Shown: positions 7,443 to 17,246, counted from the first letter of the stretch. The stretch is DNA of 59,116 bases from Lachnospiraceae bacterium (GCA_022769665.1 JALEIR010000015.1:1-59116), one strand, 5' to 3'. Made by a program: numbers and translations. The notes: generated by a model from the sequence alone, not told the origin.

Positions 7443-9212
7443 GTGGAAAAGAAACAGAAGTCGAAACTTGGGTGGCTCTGGGAGAACATGAAAGGTTACC
7501 GGGTCATCTACATAATCGGAATCCTGGGAACGGTTGTATACAATGTTATGCAGCTGACAGTTCCTTTTGTCACTCAGAGAATTGTGGATTTGTTCCTGAC
7601 CGGAGAAAACGCCGTGGCAAATCTTGCAACAAAGCGGGACTTGTTTTATAAGTTGCTAATTGCCATGGTGTTGCTGACTTTTTTAAGAACCTTGATTGTG
7701 TATCTGGTCTGCATGGATGTGGAACATGTATCCCAAAAGGTGCTTTATCGAATCAGAACCTATCTTTTTGATAAGATAGAACGTCAGGACATGAAGTTTT
7801 ACAGCACTTTCCGAACGGGAGATTTGATGACAAGACTGACAGGCGATTTGGATGCGGTGCGACATATGGTTGCCTGGGTCATCCGAACCATTGTCGAGTC
7901 TTTGTCTCTGCTGGCGGCGGCAGCAGTCTATTTCCTGTACATGGACTGGAGGCTGGCCTTGGCTTTGTTGGCAATTGCACCTTTTATCTTTCTGATAATT
8001 ATTTTGTTTAAGAATAAGGTGGCGCCAAGACATAAGGCTCTCCGTGAAAAACTGTCACAGATGAATACGGCAGCACAGGAGAATATTTCCGGTAACCGTG
8101 TGGTGAAAGCGTTTGCCAGAGAAGATTATGAGATTGCCAAGTTTAATGAATGCAATACGGAGTATTCCCGAACAAACAAGAAAACTGCCATGACGTGGCT
8201 GACTTATTATCCTTATGTGGAGTCTTTTGCCAATCTGTTGCCTGTGGTTTTATTGGCAGTGGGTGGTGTTTTTATTATTAATAAGCAGCTTACCATGGGT
8301 GAATATGTAGCCTTTTCCGGATTGATTTGGGCGATTGCCAACCCTATGCGTCAGTTGGGCAACATCATGAATGAATTCCAGAGATTTTCGGCAGCAGCGG
8401 ACAAGGTCATGGAGATTTATTATTCGGAGCCGGAAATTGTGGATAAGCCGGATGCTATTGACAGAACGGAGCGTTTTGCCGGAAAGGTTGAGTTTAAGAA
8501 TGTCAGCTTCCAGTATGCTGACGGAAATTTGCCGGTGCTTCACAATGTGTCCTTTGTGGCAAATCCGGGAGAAACCATTGCCATCATGGGAGAGACGGGC
8601 TGCGGAAAGACTTCTCTGATTCAGTTGATTCCCAGATTTTACGAGCCTACGGAAGGCGAGGTGCTGGTGGATGATATCAATGTGCAGGATATGAAGTTGA
8701 ATCAGCTTCGGAAAAACATCGGTCTCGCCACACAGGATGTACTTTTGTACTCGGATACCATCGACGGAAATATTGCATACGGTGACAGCCATATTAAGCC
8801 GGAAGAGGTGGTTAAGTTTGCAAGATATTCGGCAGCTTCTGAGTTTATCGCAAAGATGCCGGAGGGATATGATACCATTGTCGGTGAACGCGGTGTTGGT
8901 CTGTCCGGAGGACAGAAACAAAGAATTTCCCTGGCGAGAGCTTTGGCTGTGAAACCTGCCATCCTGATTCTGGATGACACTACTTCCGCGGTTGACATGG
9001 AGACGGAAAAACAAATTCAACACAGCTTGAACGAACTGGATTTCCCCTGCACGAAAATTATTATCGCTCAAAGAATTTCAACCACAAAGTTTGCTGACAA
9101 GATACTGGTTCTGCAGGACGGACATATCACGGAGTCCGGTACCCATGAGGAGCTGGTTGCTAAAAAGGGATATTACTACAGTCTGGTGAAATTGCAGACC
9201 GGAGAAGCTTAA
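7443..9212 (+). CDS. ABC exporter subunit, degenerate ATP site half
   Basis: A 589-residue fused permease-ATPase of the type IV exporter class, with six membrane segments (residues ~20-310) and a nucleotide-binding domain (~350-589). Walker A is GETGCGKTS and the signature is canonical LSGGQ. The Walker B end is ILDD, with Asp in place of the catalytic Glu, and the H-loop is AQRIS, with Gln in place of His. This is the pattern of the partner with the non-hydrolytic site in heterodimeric exporters. GTG start with GAGGAG 7 nt upstream. The next gene supplies the complementary half. The substrate (drug, lipid or peptide) cannot be told. Confidence 0.93.
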   Translation: MEKKQKSKLGWLWENMKGYRVIYIIGILGTVVYNVMQLTVPFVTQRIVDLFLTGENAVANLATKRDLFYKLLIAMVLLTFLRTLIVYLVCMDVEHVSQKVLYRIRTYLFDKIERQDMKFYSTFRTGDLMTRLTGDLDAVRHMVAWVIRTIVESLSLLAAAAVYFLYMDWRLALALLAIAPFIFLIIILFKNKVAPRHKALREKLSQMNTAAQENISGNRVVKAFAREDYEIAKFNECNTEYSRTNKKTAMTWLTYYPYVESFANLLPVVLLAVGGVFIINKQLTMGEYVAFSGLIWAIANPMRQLGNIMNEFQRFSAAADKVMEIYYSEPEIVDKPDAIDRTERFAGKVEFKNVSFQYADGNLPVLHNVSFVANPGETIAIMGETGCGKTSLIQLIPRFYEPTEGEVLVDDINVQDMKLNQLRKNIGLATQDVLLYSDTIDGNIAYGDSHIKPEEVVKFARYSAASEFIAKMPEGYDTIVGERGVGLSGGQKQRISLARALAVKPAILILDDTTSAVDMETEKQIQHSLNELDFPCTKIIIAQRISTTKFADKILVLQDGHITESGTHEELVAKKGYYYSLVKLQTGEA

Positions 9213-9252
9213 GAAGGAAATCTCCGGGAAATTCAAAGAAAGGTTGTGAATT

Positions 9253-11034
9253 ATGGCAAGACGAAATACATACAGAGAAGATGAAGTGTTGGAGACACCC
9301 TTTGACTTCCATCATCTCCTTCGGGCATCTGTTTATATTAAGAAATACTTGGGGCAGATGATTTTAGCTTTGACATTAAGCGCTATCGGCGGTATTGCCG
9401 GACTGTTTGCTCCGATGATTACCCAGCACGCACTGGACGAGGTCATTCCGAATGAGGATGTCAGAATGCTGTTTATTCTGGTTGGTGTGCTGATTTGTAC
9501 CTATGTGGTCAGCGTGATATTTACCACAATCCGTTCCAGAATTATGGTAAATGTCAGTCAGAATATTATTTTTGATATAAGAAGAGATATCTTTGCACAT
9601 TTGCAGAAGCTGCCCTTTCAGTATTATGATGACAGACCTCACGGCAAAATTCTGATTCGTGTGGTTAACTATGTAAACTCTGTATCGGATATGCTGTCCA
9701 ACGGACTGATTAATGTGGTACTGGAGATATTAAACCTGATTTTTATCGTAGTATTTATGTTCTGCGTGGATGTAAAACTTTCACTGGTGGTAATGGCCGG
9801 CGTGCCTATATTGGCAGCGTTTATGTTTTGGATTAAGAAGAGACAGAGAAGAGCCTGGCAGCAGGTGTCCAACAAAAATTCTAATCTGAACGCCTATCTG
9901 CAGGAAAATATCGTAGGAGCAAAAATTACGCAGATTTTTGCCCGCGAGGAGGAAAATGCAGAGACCTTTGCGGAACTTTCCGACCGGTGTCGCGGTGCAT
10001 GGATGAAGGCGGTGAAATACAGCAACCTGGTATGGCCGGGTATTGATAATATTTCCGTGTGGGTGAGAGCAGCTATTTTTATCTTCGGCCTGCTGATTTT
10101 TGGACAGGGAAATACCAGCCTTGGTGTCATTGTGGCAATTTCGTCATATGCATCGAGATTCTGGCAGCCGATTATGAACCTTGGTAATATCTTTAATAAT
10201 TTTATCAATAATATTGCTTATCTGGAGCGTATTTTTGAGACGCTGGATGAGCCTGTAACCGTGGATGATGCGGAGGATGCCATCGAGATGCCTAAAATCA
10301 AGGGAGAGGTTACCTTTGAGAACGTGACCTTCGGTTACGAAGCGGATAAGATGGTACTCAAGAACTTGTCCTTTACCGTAAAACCCGGGGAAAGTGTGGC
10401 TTTGGTCGGTCCTACCGGTGCCGGCAAGAGTACCATTGTTAACCTGATTTCCAGATTTTATAATGTCTACGAAGGACGTGTCCTGATTGACGGTCAGGAT
10501 ATATCCAAGGTGACCTTACATTCGTTGCGTTCCCAGATGGGTATTATGCTTCAGGACAGCTTTATCTTCTCCGGAACAATTGAGGAAAATATCCGTTACG
10601 GTAAGCTGGATGCCACAGAGGAAGAAATTATCAGAGCCAGTGAGACGGTATGTGCCGATGAGTTTATCCGCCGTTTCCAGGACGGCTATCAGACGGAAGT
10701 AAAAGAGAGAGGTTCTCTGCTTTCCCAGGGGCAGAAGCAGTTGATTTCCTTTGCAAGAACCCTGCTTTCCGACCCTGCAATTCTTGTACTTGACGAGGCG
10801 ACGTCCAGCATCGATGTGCAGACAGAACGTGCATTGCAGCAGGGTTTGAATGCCATGCTGCAGGGAAGAACCTCCTTCATCATTGCGCACAGACTTTCCA
10901 CCATCAAGAACTGCGACAAGATTATGTATATTGACCAGGGCGGCATCATGGAGTGCGGTACTCACGAAGAACTGCTGGCAAAGAAGGGCTACTATTATCA
11001 TCTGTACACAGCCCAGATGGAAGATATTGCATAA
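9253..11034 (+). CDS. ABC exporter subunit, catalytic ATP site half
   Basis: A 593-residue permease-ATPase fusion paired with the gene 40 nt upstream. Six membrane segments span residues ~25-320. The nucleotide-binding domain has Walker A GPTGAGKST, a changed signature LSQGQ, an intact Walker B VLDEATSS with catalytic Glu, and the H-loop IAHRLS. In the heterodimer its Walker motifs plus the partner's LSGGQ would form the one competent hydrolysis site. The family includes BmrCD/LmrCD-type multidrug exporters, but specificity is not visible in the sequence. No T-rich terminator follows; a palindromic element starts at the stop codon. Confidence 0.93.
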   Translation: MARRNTYREDEVLETPFDFHHLLRASVYIKKYLGQMILALTLSAIGGIAGLFAPMITQHALDEVIPNEDVRMLFILVGVLICTYVVSVIFTTIRSRIMVNVSQNIIFDIRRDIFAHLQKLPFQYYDDRPHGKILIRVVNYVNSVSDMLSNGLINVVLEILNLIFIVVFMFCVDVKLSLVVMAGVPILAAFMFWIKKRQRRAWQQVSNKNSNLNAYLQENIVGAKITQIFAREEENAETFAELSDRCRGAWMKAVKYSNLVWPGIDNISVWVRAAIFIFGLLIFGQGNTSLGVIVAISSYASRFWQPIMNLGNIFNNFINNIAYLERIFETLDEPVTVDDAEDAIEMPKIKGEVTFENVTFGYEADKMVLKNLSFTVKPGESVALVGPTGAGKSTIVNLISRFYNVYEGRVLIDGQDISKVTLHSLRSQMGIMLQDSFIFSGTIEENIRYGKLDATEEEIIRASETVCADEFIRRFQDGYQTEVKERGSLLSQGQKQLISFARTLLSDPAILVLDEATSSIDVQTERALQQGLNAMLQGRTSFIIAHRLSTIKNCDKIMYIDQGGIMECGTHEELLAKKGYYYHLYTAQMEDIA

Positions 11035-11237
11035 CAGTTCAGCCATAAAATGACGCCGGATGTGCGTGGGTGCTTGCACACAAAGCACATCCGACGCGGC
11101 ATTTTATGAGCAGAGCGCCACTCAATGAATAAAAGGTGAGCCGCGTATGCGGCGCCGGATGCGAAGCAGACGCTTTTATGAATGGCGCGGGCTGAACTGC
11201 CCGAGATGGCTGGATTTGCCGGGCGCGGGCTGAACTG
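11035..11237. mobile_element. 203-bp palindromic element with terminal inverted repeats (MITE-like)
   Basis: The element is bounded by perfect 10-bp inverted repeats CAGTTCAGCC (11035-11044) and GGCTGAACTG (11228-11237). Inside are two large hairpins. The first pairs CATAAAATG (11044-11052) with 11100-11108 and CGGATGTGC (11057-11065) with 11085-11093. The second pairs 11115-11135 with 11173-11188 and has an inner CCGC-GTAT-GCGG. An 18-nt direct repeat (11184-11201 and 11222-11239) duplicates the right terminus. It encodes nothing credible. The form suits a non-autonomous mobile palindromic element; it may also act as a transcription stop for the ABC operon. Movement is inferred, not shown. 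Confidence 0.6.
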
Positions 11238-11271
11238 CCACATATTTTGTATAAAAGTATAAGTTTGTACA

Positions 11272-11300
11272 TTTTCGAAGGAGACGGGAAATGTTATAAT
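11272..11300 (+). promoter_or_regulatory. Promoter of the DUF2264 gene
   Basis: A perfect -10 box TATAAT (11295-11300) has a weak -35 TTTTCG (11272-11277) at 17 nt. Transcription would begin near 11306, at the base of the hairpin described next. Confidence 0.6.
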
Positions 11301-11302
11301 AG

Positions 11303-11344
11303 CGTCGGAATGTGGAAATGATGACCCACATTCCGACGTTTTTT
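11303..11344 (+). promoter_or_regulatory. Terminator-like 5' leader hairpin (possible attenuator)
   Basis: A perfect 13-bp stem (11303-11315 with 11326-11338) is followed by six T residues (11339-11344). It lies between the -10 box and the ribosome binding site GGGAGGA at 11349-11355 of the downstream gene. As drawn it would stop transcription before the gene. It could instead stabilise the mRNA 5' end, since the start point falls at its base. Confidence 0.65.
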
Positions 11345-11364
11345 GTGTGGGAGGAGAATATTCG

Positions 11365-13419
11365 ATGAAATTTGAACCAAAGACATTGGATTACAATCTG
11401 AGCCCCTATACGGGGCTGACCAGGGAGAGTTGGCTGGAAGCCGGAATTTATATGATGGAAGGTATTTTCGGTAATATAGACGACTTTGAAAAGCCGGTTA
11501 TTATGCCGAGAAAGGAGACGGAAATCACTTATCCGCACCTGAAGGATTCTCCGGAGCAGCAGAAGACCCAACGCTCGGCGGAGGTGTTCGAGGGACTGAC
11601 TCGTTCCTTTTTTATTGCGGCACCTGTGATGAAAAACATACCGGAACTTACAATCTGCGGTTATTCCATGGCAGATTATTATAAAAATCAGGTGCTTCGG
11701 GTTTGTACGAAGGGAGATGAGCTTTACGTCGGTACCTATGAGGACCAGCAGGATATCACCGGACACGCCGACCCTTTCCGCGCTTTTCAGCAGACGGTAG
11801 AAACCTGTGCTCTGGTAATCTGTCTCTGGGTCAGCAGAGAACAGATATGGGATACCTACACGAAGGCGGAAAAGGATACCATTGCAGCATTTCTGGATTC
11901 TTACGCCCATGCAAACACTGTTCCTCAGAACTGGCGTCTTTTTAATATGCTGGATATGGCCTTTTTACATATGGAAGGATATCCCATTCAAAAAGAGAAA
12001 ATGATGGATCATGCCCAGGCAATATTGAATTACTATGCCGGGGACGGTTGGTACAGGGACGGTCACTCTTTTGATTATTACTCCTGCTGGGCCTTTAATG
12101 TATATGCGCCCATCTGGAACCTTTGGTACGGATATGAAAATGCTCCTTATATTGCAAAGAAATTTGAGGAGAATTCCAATAAACTGATGGAAACCTACGG
12201 AGACTTTTTCGACAGGGACGGCTGGACCAACATGTGGGGAAGGAGTAACATTTATCGTAACGCGGCTACCAGTGCCTTTGACGGCAATTTGCTGCTTCGT
12301 GACAGCCGGGTCAACCCCGGGCGGGCAAGACGGATTTCCTCCGGTTCCCTGATGCAGTTTTTGGGTAGAGAGGATTTCCTTTACAAGGGAGTACCTACGC
12401 TTGGTTTTTACGGACAGTTTTCGCCTCTTGTGCAGGGTTATTCCTGCGCGGAATCGCCTTTCTGGCTTGGAAAAGCTTTCCTTTGTCTTCATCTTCCCGC
12501 TGACCATCCTTTTTGGACGGAAAGGGAAAACAACGGGACCTGGGATGAACTGACAGAAAAGGAAGTAAAGGTTACGACGCTGGACGGACCGGCACTCTGT
12601 TTTTCCAACCATGCCGCAAACGGAGAGACCATCCTTCGAACGGGTAAGGTGCTGAAGAATACAGATGATGTTCACGGCATGTGGAATTATTCTAAGCTTG
12701 CTTTCAACACAAAATATCCATGGGAGGCACAGCCCACTGTTGATGTGGAAGCACAGCAGTATGTACTGCGGGACATCACCACAAATCATTTTTCCAAGGC
12801 CAATGTGACATTCTGGTGTGGCGAAAGGAATGGTATATTATATCGAAGACAGTTTTTCGATTACAGGCTGGATACGGAATGTCATTGGCTGCAGGCGTTG
12901 AATCTGGCGGATTTTCCGGTACCTTTCGGAATCATGCGGGTGGACAAACTGAGATTGCACAGATGCCCTGTTGAGCTGACACTGGGTTCCTACGGTTTCC
13001 CGGACAACGGAACAATGATTGCGGAAAAAGTTATGGAAAATGCAAAGGCAATTATTTTGAAGGGCAGAGATTCTCTGGGAAATGAGAAGCAGATGGCAAT
13101 GACGGTTTACGACGGCTGGAAAGAACTGAGCCTGGTATACAGTGTGGGAACCAATCCGGAATCGGAGCGATCAATTATTATTTACGCTGCAACGGACAGA
13201 CAGGAGCAATACGGATATGAAAATTATATTCTGATATCCCAGGTGATTACCCAAGAGAGCCATGAAGATTTTACGGAGGAGGAACTGTTCCCGATAAAAG
13301 AAATTGTCTATACGGATGCGGAGAACTGCGGCGGATATGGACCTGTAGTGATACGGATGAAGGATGGTAGTGAAAGAACCATTGACTTTGATGGAATAGA
13401 GGGAAAGATGAGTCTGTAA
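11365..13419 (+). CDS. DUF2264 family protein, probable carbohydrate-active enzyme
   Basis: A protein of about 684 residues without signal peptide. The N-terminal ~400 residues look like an alpha-helical toroid: RSAEVFEGLTRSFFIAAP, PQNWRLFNMLDMAFL, DGWYRDGHSFDYYSCWAFN, NMWGRSNIYR and RRISSGSLMQFL are landmarks of the DUF2264 family; the rest is strand-rich. I recall some members being placed in glycoside hydrolase family GH154 (beta-glucuronidase), which would suit gut polysaccharide use, but that assignment is from memory. ATG 11365 is preferred over GTG 11347 because of the GGGAGGA site 9 nt upstream. It forms a single-gene unit with a leader hairpin and a terminator. Confidence 0.82.
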   Translation: MKFEPKTLDYNLSPYTGLTRESWLEAGIYMMEGIFGNIDDFEKPVIMPRKETEITYPHLKDSPEQQKTQRSAEVFEGLTRSFFIAAPVMKNIPELTICGYSMADYYKNQVLRVCTKGDELYVGTYEDQQDITGHADPFRAFQQTVETCALVICLWVSREQIWDTYTKAEKDTIAAFLDSYAHANTVPQNWRLFNMLDMAFLHMEGYPIQKEKMMDHAQAILNYYAGDGWYRDGHSFDYYSCWAFNVYAPIWNLWYGYENAPYIAKKFEENSNKLMETYGDFFDRDGWTNMWGRSNIYRNAATSAFDGNLLLRDSRVNPGRARRISSGSLMQFLGREDFLYKGVPTLGFYGQFSPLVQGYSCAESPFWLGKAFLCLHLPADHPFWTERENNGTWDELTEKEVKVTTLDGPALCFSNHAANGETILRTGKVLKNTDDVHGMWNYSKLAFNTKYPWEAQPTVDVEAQQYVLRDITTNHFSKANVTFWCGERNGILYRRQFFDYRLDTECHWLQALNLADFPVPFGIMRVDKLRLHRCPVELTLGSYGFPDNGTMIAEKVMENAKAIILKGRDSLGNEKQMAMTVYDGWKELSLVYSVGTNPESERSIIIYAATDRQEQYGYENYILISQVITQESHEDFTEEELFPIKEIVYTDAENCGGYGPVVIRMKDGSERTIDFDGIEGKMSL

Positions 13420-13435
13420 ATATGTCCGACTGATG

Positions 13436-13470
13436 AAAAACCCGGAGGCGTTTCACCTCCGGGCTTATTT
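13436..13470. terminator. Bidirectional terminator between convergent genes
   Basis: A perfect stem CCCGGAGG / CCTCCGGG (13441-13448 and 13456-13463) has A-rich sequence on the left and T-rich on the right. It can serve both the DUF2264 gene (plus) and the EAL gene (minus), whose stop codon is at 13470-13472. Confidence 0.85.
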
Positions 13471-15140
13471 TATGCAATTTGGAATTTTTCAAAAAACTCT
13501 TCTTTGGGGCAGGGCTTGCTGTAAAAGTATCCCTGTATAAAATCGGGGTTCAGGGCAGTAATCTTTATCAGCTCATCCTTGGTTTCCACACCTTCCACCA
13601 CAAGGTTCAGACCGATGCTGTGTACCATTCGGATGATGTGAACCAAAAGTTCAAATTCATATTCATTTTGCAAGGCTTTCACCGTAAAGCTTCGGTCTAT
13701 CTTGACAATGTTCGGACGAAGATTTCCGATGTTCTGCAGGTTAGAGTAGCCGGTTCCGAAATCATCGACTGCAATGCTGACATCCACATTTTTCAGCTTG
13801 CGCCATACGTTTTGGATGGCGGGACTGTCTTCGAGATGTCCGCTCTCCGTCAGCTCTACAATCAGACAGTTCGGAGGAAGGGAACTGAGATTCAGGGCAT
13901 CCATTATTTCATCAAACATAGGGCTCTTTAGCAGCTGGATGTAGGAGAGATTGATGGAAATTTTAAAATCGGGATACTTTTTCCTACACTCGGCACACAT
14001 ATCCAGAGCGTTTTTGATAATCCATTTTCCTACCGGAATGATTAAGCCGCTGTCCTCCAAAATCGGAATAAACTCATAAGGGGAAATGGTTTTTCCGTCC
14101 GGTGTCCGGTAGCGAAGAAGGGTTTCTGCAGCATACAAATGCTCGCCGTTACTCATGATAATGGGCTGATAGCTCAAGCTGAAGCCCTCGAAATCATTGG
14201 AAATAGCCTGACGCAGACAGGAACGGATATATCTTCTCTGTAAAAATGCTTCGTAATCCTCCGCACGGAAATAGTATACCTGATTTTTCCCGCGGTTCTT
14301 TGCCTCTGCCAGAGCAAATTCCGTAAGCTTGAAAATCTCCTCGTAATTGGTGATATTGATATCCTCCAGGGAGACAATGCCGCCGGATATGGTATACAGT
14401 GCCTTGTAATGCTGTTGCTTTACCAAATTATCTACAGCGGAACGGATACGGTGATAAAGCAGGTTCATGGCTTCAACAGGCCTGTCCGAAACGTCGAGAA
14501 TAATAAATTCATCGGAGACAATACGGTAAGCATATTGCAGTGCATCCAATGACTGCTGAATACAGTCTGCCACTTTTTTCAAAATGTAATTACCGTAACC
14601 CATGCCGTGTCTTTCGTTCAGAGTCTTAAAGTCATCAATGCCGATCCGCAAAAGCATTCCCTTGGAGAAGACGGGAATCAGCATCTTCATATGTTCCCGC
14701 AGGAAGCTTTCGCCGGGGAGCCCGCTGACATTGTCGGCTTTCTGCTGATTGCCGATTTCGTTGATACAGCCTACCATCAGAATCGGAGTCTGGTTTTCAT
14801 CCAAGATAAGACGACCACGGCAGTTAATCCAGACAGGGGAACCGTCAGCGCCAAGCCAACGGTATTCCAGATTATGCTCTTGTTTCTGACCTGACAGAAT
14901 CTGCGACAAATCCAGCTGTAACATCGGTAAATCGTCCGGATAAACAAATTTGCCGTGTGCCTCCAGCACATTGTGAAAGGTGTTGCCGGGAAGCCGGAAA
15001 CGTTCAACAGCCCGCTTTGTAATATAGTACGTATCACTGACCAAATCGTAAACATACAAATAATCGTTCATACAAGGCGCGAACTCTTCTGCAATACGAC
15101 AAAAATTTTCAAAGGTCAGGATTTCGGTGTTGGTACTCAT
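13470..15140 (-). CDS. PAS-GGDEF-EAL protein, probable c-di-GMP phosphodiesterase
   Basis: A cytosolic protein of 556 residues: a PAS domain (~25-135), a degenerate GGDEF domain (motif VSDEF) and a C-terminal EAL domain. The EAL part keeps the metal and catalytic residues (AETLLRY in the EAL position, NLS, ELTES, VDDFGTGYS, VKID, EGVE, IQGYFYSKP), so it should break down c-di-GMP. The longer frame reaches 15242, but ATG 15140 has GGGAGGGA just upstream and is the better start. It is a paralogue of the protein at 2652-4328; both may tune local c-di-GMP levels, perhaps linked to the chemoreceptor divergent from this gene. Confidence 0.88.
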   Translation of the reverse strand: MSTNTEILTFENFCRIAEEFAPCMNDYLYVYDLVSDTYYITKRAVERFRLPGNTFHNVLEAHGKFVYPDDLPMLQLDLSQILSGQKQEHNLEYRWLGADGSPVWINCRGRLILDENQTPILMVGCINEIGNQQKADNVSGLPGESFLREHMKMLIPVFSKGMLLRIGIDDFKTLNERHGMGYGNYILKKVADCIQQSLDALQYAYRIVSDEFIILDVSDRPVEAMNLLYHRIRSAVDNLVKQQHYKALYTISGGIVSLEDINITNYEEIFKLTEFALAEAKNRGKNQVYYFRAEDYEAFLQRRYIRSCLRQAISNDFEGFSLSYQPIIMSNGEHLYAAETLLRYRTPDGKTISPYEFIPILEDSGLIIPVGKWIIKNALDMCAECRKKYPDFKISINLSYIQLLKSPMFDEIMDALNLSSLPPNCLIVELTESGHLEDSPAIQNVWRKLKNVDVSIAVDDFGTGYSNLQNIGNLRPNIVKIDRSFTVKALQNEYEFELLVHIIRMVHSIGLNLVVEGVETKDELIKITALNPDFIQGYFYSKPCPKEEFFEKFQIA

Positions 15141-15405
15141 AAAATCGTCCCTCCCATGACATGCCGGCAGGTGTTTATGCCAAAACATGCACTTTATATT
15201 TATTATATACCTGTTTTCTAAAATTTCAATTAAAAATGCCATATTTTATGAAAATTGACAAAATGAAGGCGAATTGAACTGATTTTATAAAATGCTTCAG
15301 TTTCATTTCCTGTTTTGAAAAAAATTGTGCAATTCTGGTAAAAAAGGGATGAAAAAAATCGAATTATAGTGTATAATTATATATATTTCAAAGGAGGAGC
15401 AGGGC

Positions 15406-17172
15406 ATGCAGAAAGTGAATATTGACAGGGAAGCCATTGAGGAAAAGGCGGAAGCGCTTCTCGAGAAGGCAGTGGAGAAAAAGAAGGTTGGTATGTTCCG
15501 GGGAATTCAAAGCAGAATCATGATTGCACTTGTGGTTACGATGCTGATATCATCGGGCCTGATGATGGTCATGGTGATTGAACAGTTTTCGGATACGTTA
15601 AGTCAGCGTGTGGAGAGTGAGATGCTGGGCCTTTCCAAGGCATATGGAATGGAGTTACGGACAGCTGTAGCCGTCAACGGAGGTCATATCCCGGATACCG
15701 AGACGCTGACAGCTATGTTTGGAAATGCAACCATGGATGGCATTGAGGGAAGCTACTGTTATGTTGTGGATTGCAATGGGACTATGTTGATGCACCCTAC
15801 GGCTTCCAAAGTGGGACAGCCTGTGGAAAATGCGGTTGTCTCCGAACTGGTTAAACAGCTGGAAAACGGAGTGATAGCAGAACCGGCTGTGGTACAGTAT
15901 GAGTTTAAAGGTTCAGAAAAGTTGGCAGGTTACTATGTAGTACCGGACGGTTCCGGTATTTTGGTGATAACTGCGGACAGGGCTGCCGCACTGGTTTCCA
16001 TCTATGAGTTTATCTGGAAGTGTGTCGGCTGTTCCGTTGTCATCCTGCTGATTGTACTTGTCAGCGGAACTTTGATTTCCAGAAGCATTGCAAAGCCGAT
16101 TAAGATGTTGACCGGTGTGATTGACCAGAATGCGGAATTTGATTTTACGGAAAATAAGACAAGCAGACTTCTTTCCAAAGGAAAAGGAGAGACAGCTGTG
16201 ATGAGCAGTGCCCTGGAAAGCATGCGTGCTAATTTGGTAAATATGGTGAAGCAGCTGGCGGAAGCAGCGGAAAAGCTCAAGGACAATGCAAACGGACTGA
16301 AAGGGCTTGTGGAGGATTTAAACAGCAATTCCTGTGATAATTCAGCGACCAGCCAGGAGCTTGCGGCAAGTATGGAAGAGACTTCCGCAACGACTCAGAT
16401 TATCGATGAACGAATGAGCGGTATTGATGAGAATGCAAAGAAAATAGGCAGCCTGACCAAGGAGGGAGAGCTCAATGCCTCCAGAATTATTGAGAAGGCG
16501 GAGGGATTAAAGAGAGATACCGAGGAGGCTAATACAAAGACCAGGGATATTTATTCCAAAGTTAAGAAGGAATCCGATATTGCCATTGAGAAGGCTAAGG
16601 AGATTGAACGGATTAATGCGTTGACAGAAGCCATTGCAGCTATTGCCAGTCAGACAGAGTTGCTGTCTTTGAACGCATCCATTGAAGCGGCGAGAGCCGG
16701 GGAGGCCGGCAGAGGTTTTGCTGTCGTGGCGAGTGAAATCGGCAGTCTTGCATCTCAATCTACAGAGACGGCGAACAATATATCCAGCATTGTGGCAGGC
16801 GTCAAGGACGCAGCAGAAAGCATGGAGAAATGTCTGCAGTGGATGATTACTTTTATGGAGGAGACAGTCATTCGCGACTACGAGAATTTCATAAAAGTCA
16901 GCGAAGAATACAGTACAGATGCGAAAGAGTTTTCCGACAGCATGAAGACAATCAACGATTCCATTGCGGAATTGGAAGAAAATATCAACGATATCACAAA
17001 CTCCGTCCAGGGAATCAATACAACGGTCAATGAGGCGGCAATCAGTATCAATGACATTGCGGCAAAAGCGACGGATATGGTCGGATATGCCAGCGATACA
17101 GGAGAAAAGGCAGAGGTCAATGCGGAATTCGCAAGACAGCTGGATGAAATTGTAAAGAAATTTAAGATTTAG
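15406..17172 (+). CDS. Methyl-accepting chemotaxis protein
   Basis: A 588-residue chemoreceptor. An unusual ~30-residue charged cytoplasmic N-terminus comes before TM1 (residues ~38-60). An extracellular sensor of about 140 residues, probably single-Cache, is followed by TM2 (~205-228), a HAMP linker and a coiled-coil signalling domain with the hairpin tip [20 protein letters not shown] and [15 protein letters not shown]. It would pass a ligand signal to CheA/CheW, whose genes are not in the window. An AAAGGAGGAG site precedes the ATG; a TATAAT lies near 15371. The ligand is unknown. Confidence 0.92.
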   Translation: MQKVNIDREAIEEKAEALLEKAVEKKKVGMFRGIQSRIMIALVVTMLISSGLMMVMVIEQFSDTLSQRVESEMLGLSKAYGMELRTAVAVNGGHIPDTETLTAMFGNATMDGIEGSYCYVVDCNGTMLMHPTASKVGQPVENAVVSELVKQLENGVIAEPAVVQYEFKGSEKLAGYYVVPDGSGILVITADRAAALVSIYEFIWKCVGCSVVILLIVLVSGTLISRSIAKPIKMLTGVIDQNAEFDFTENKTSRLLSKGKGETAVMSSALESMRANLVNMVKQLAEAAEKLKDNANGLKGLVEDLNSNSCDNSATSQELAASMEETSATTQIIDERMSGIDENAKKIGSLTKEGELNASRIIEKAEGLKRDTEEANTKTRDIYSKVKKESDIAIEKAKEIERINALTEAIAAIASQTELLSLNASIEAARAGEAGRGFAVVASEIGSLASQSTETANNISSIVAGVKDAAESMEKCLQWMITFMEETVIRDYENFIKVSEEYSTDAKEFSDSMKTINDSIAELEENINDITNSVQGINTTVNEAAISINDIAAKATDMVGYASDTGEKAEVNAEFARQLDEIVKKFKI

Positions 17173-17185
17173 CACGTAGTTCGAA

Positions 17186-17213
17186 ACGGGTAGCATTTGC
17201 TGCCCGTTTTTTT
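17186..17213 (+). terminator. Terminator of the chemoreceptor gene
   Basis: A 9-bp stem ACGGGTAGC / GCTGCCCGT with an ATTT loop and one wobble pair is followed by six or more T residues. Confidence 0.9.
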
Positions 17214-17216
17214 GTG

Positions 17217-17245
17217 TTGACATTTCTTGTAAAGCGTAGTATCAT
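17217..17245 (+). promoter_or_regulatory. Sigma-A promoter of the fatty acid operon
   Basis: TTGACA (17217-17222) and TATCAT (17240-17245) lie 17 nt apart, directly after the preceding terminator. The start point would be near 17252, so a leader of about 97 nt precedes acpP. Confidence 0.85.
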
Positions 17246-17246
17246 C

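Noticed and set aside
8250..9071. Long antisense reading frame in the ABC exporter gene (273 codons)
   Set aside because: It lies wholly opposite a conserved ATPase domain, and its translation shows no family features. Similar long shadows at 11965-12789, 20247-21260 and 25778-26554 were dropped for the same reason.
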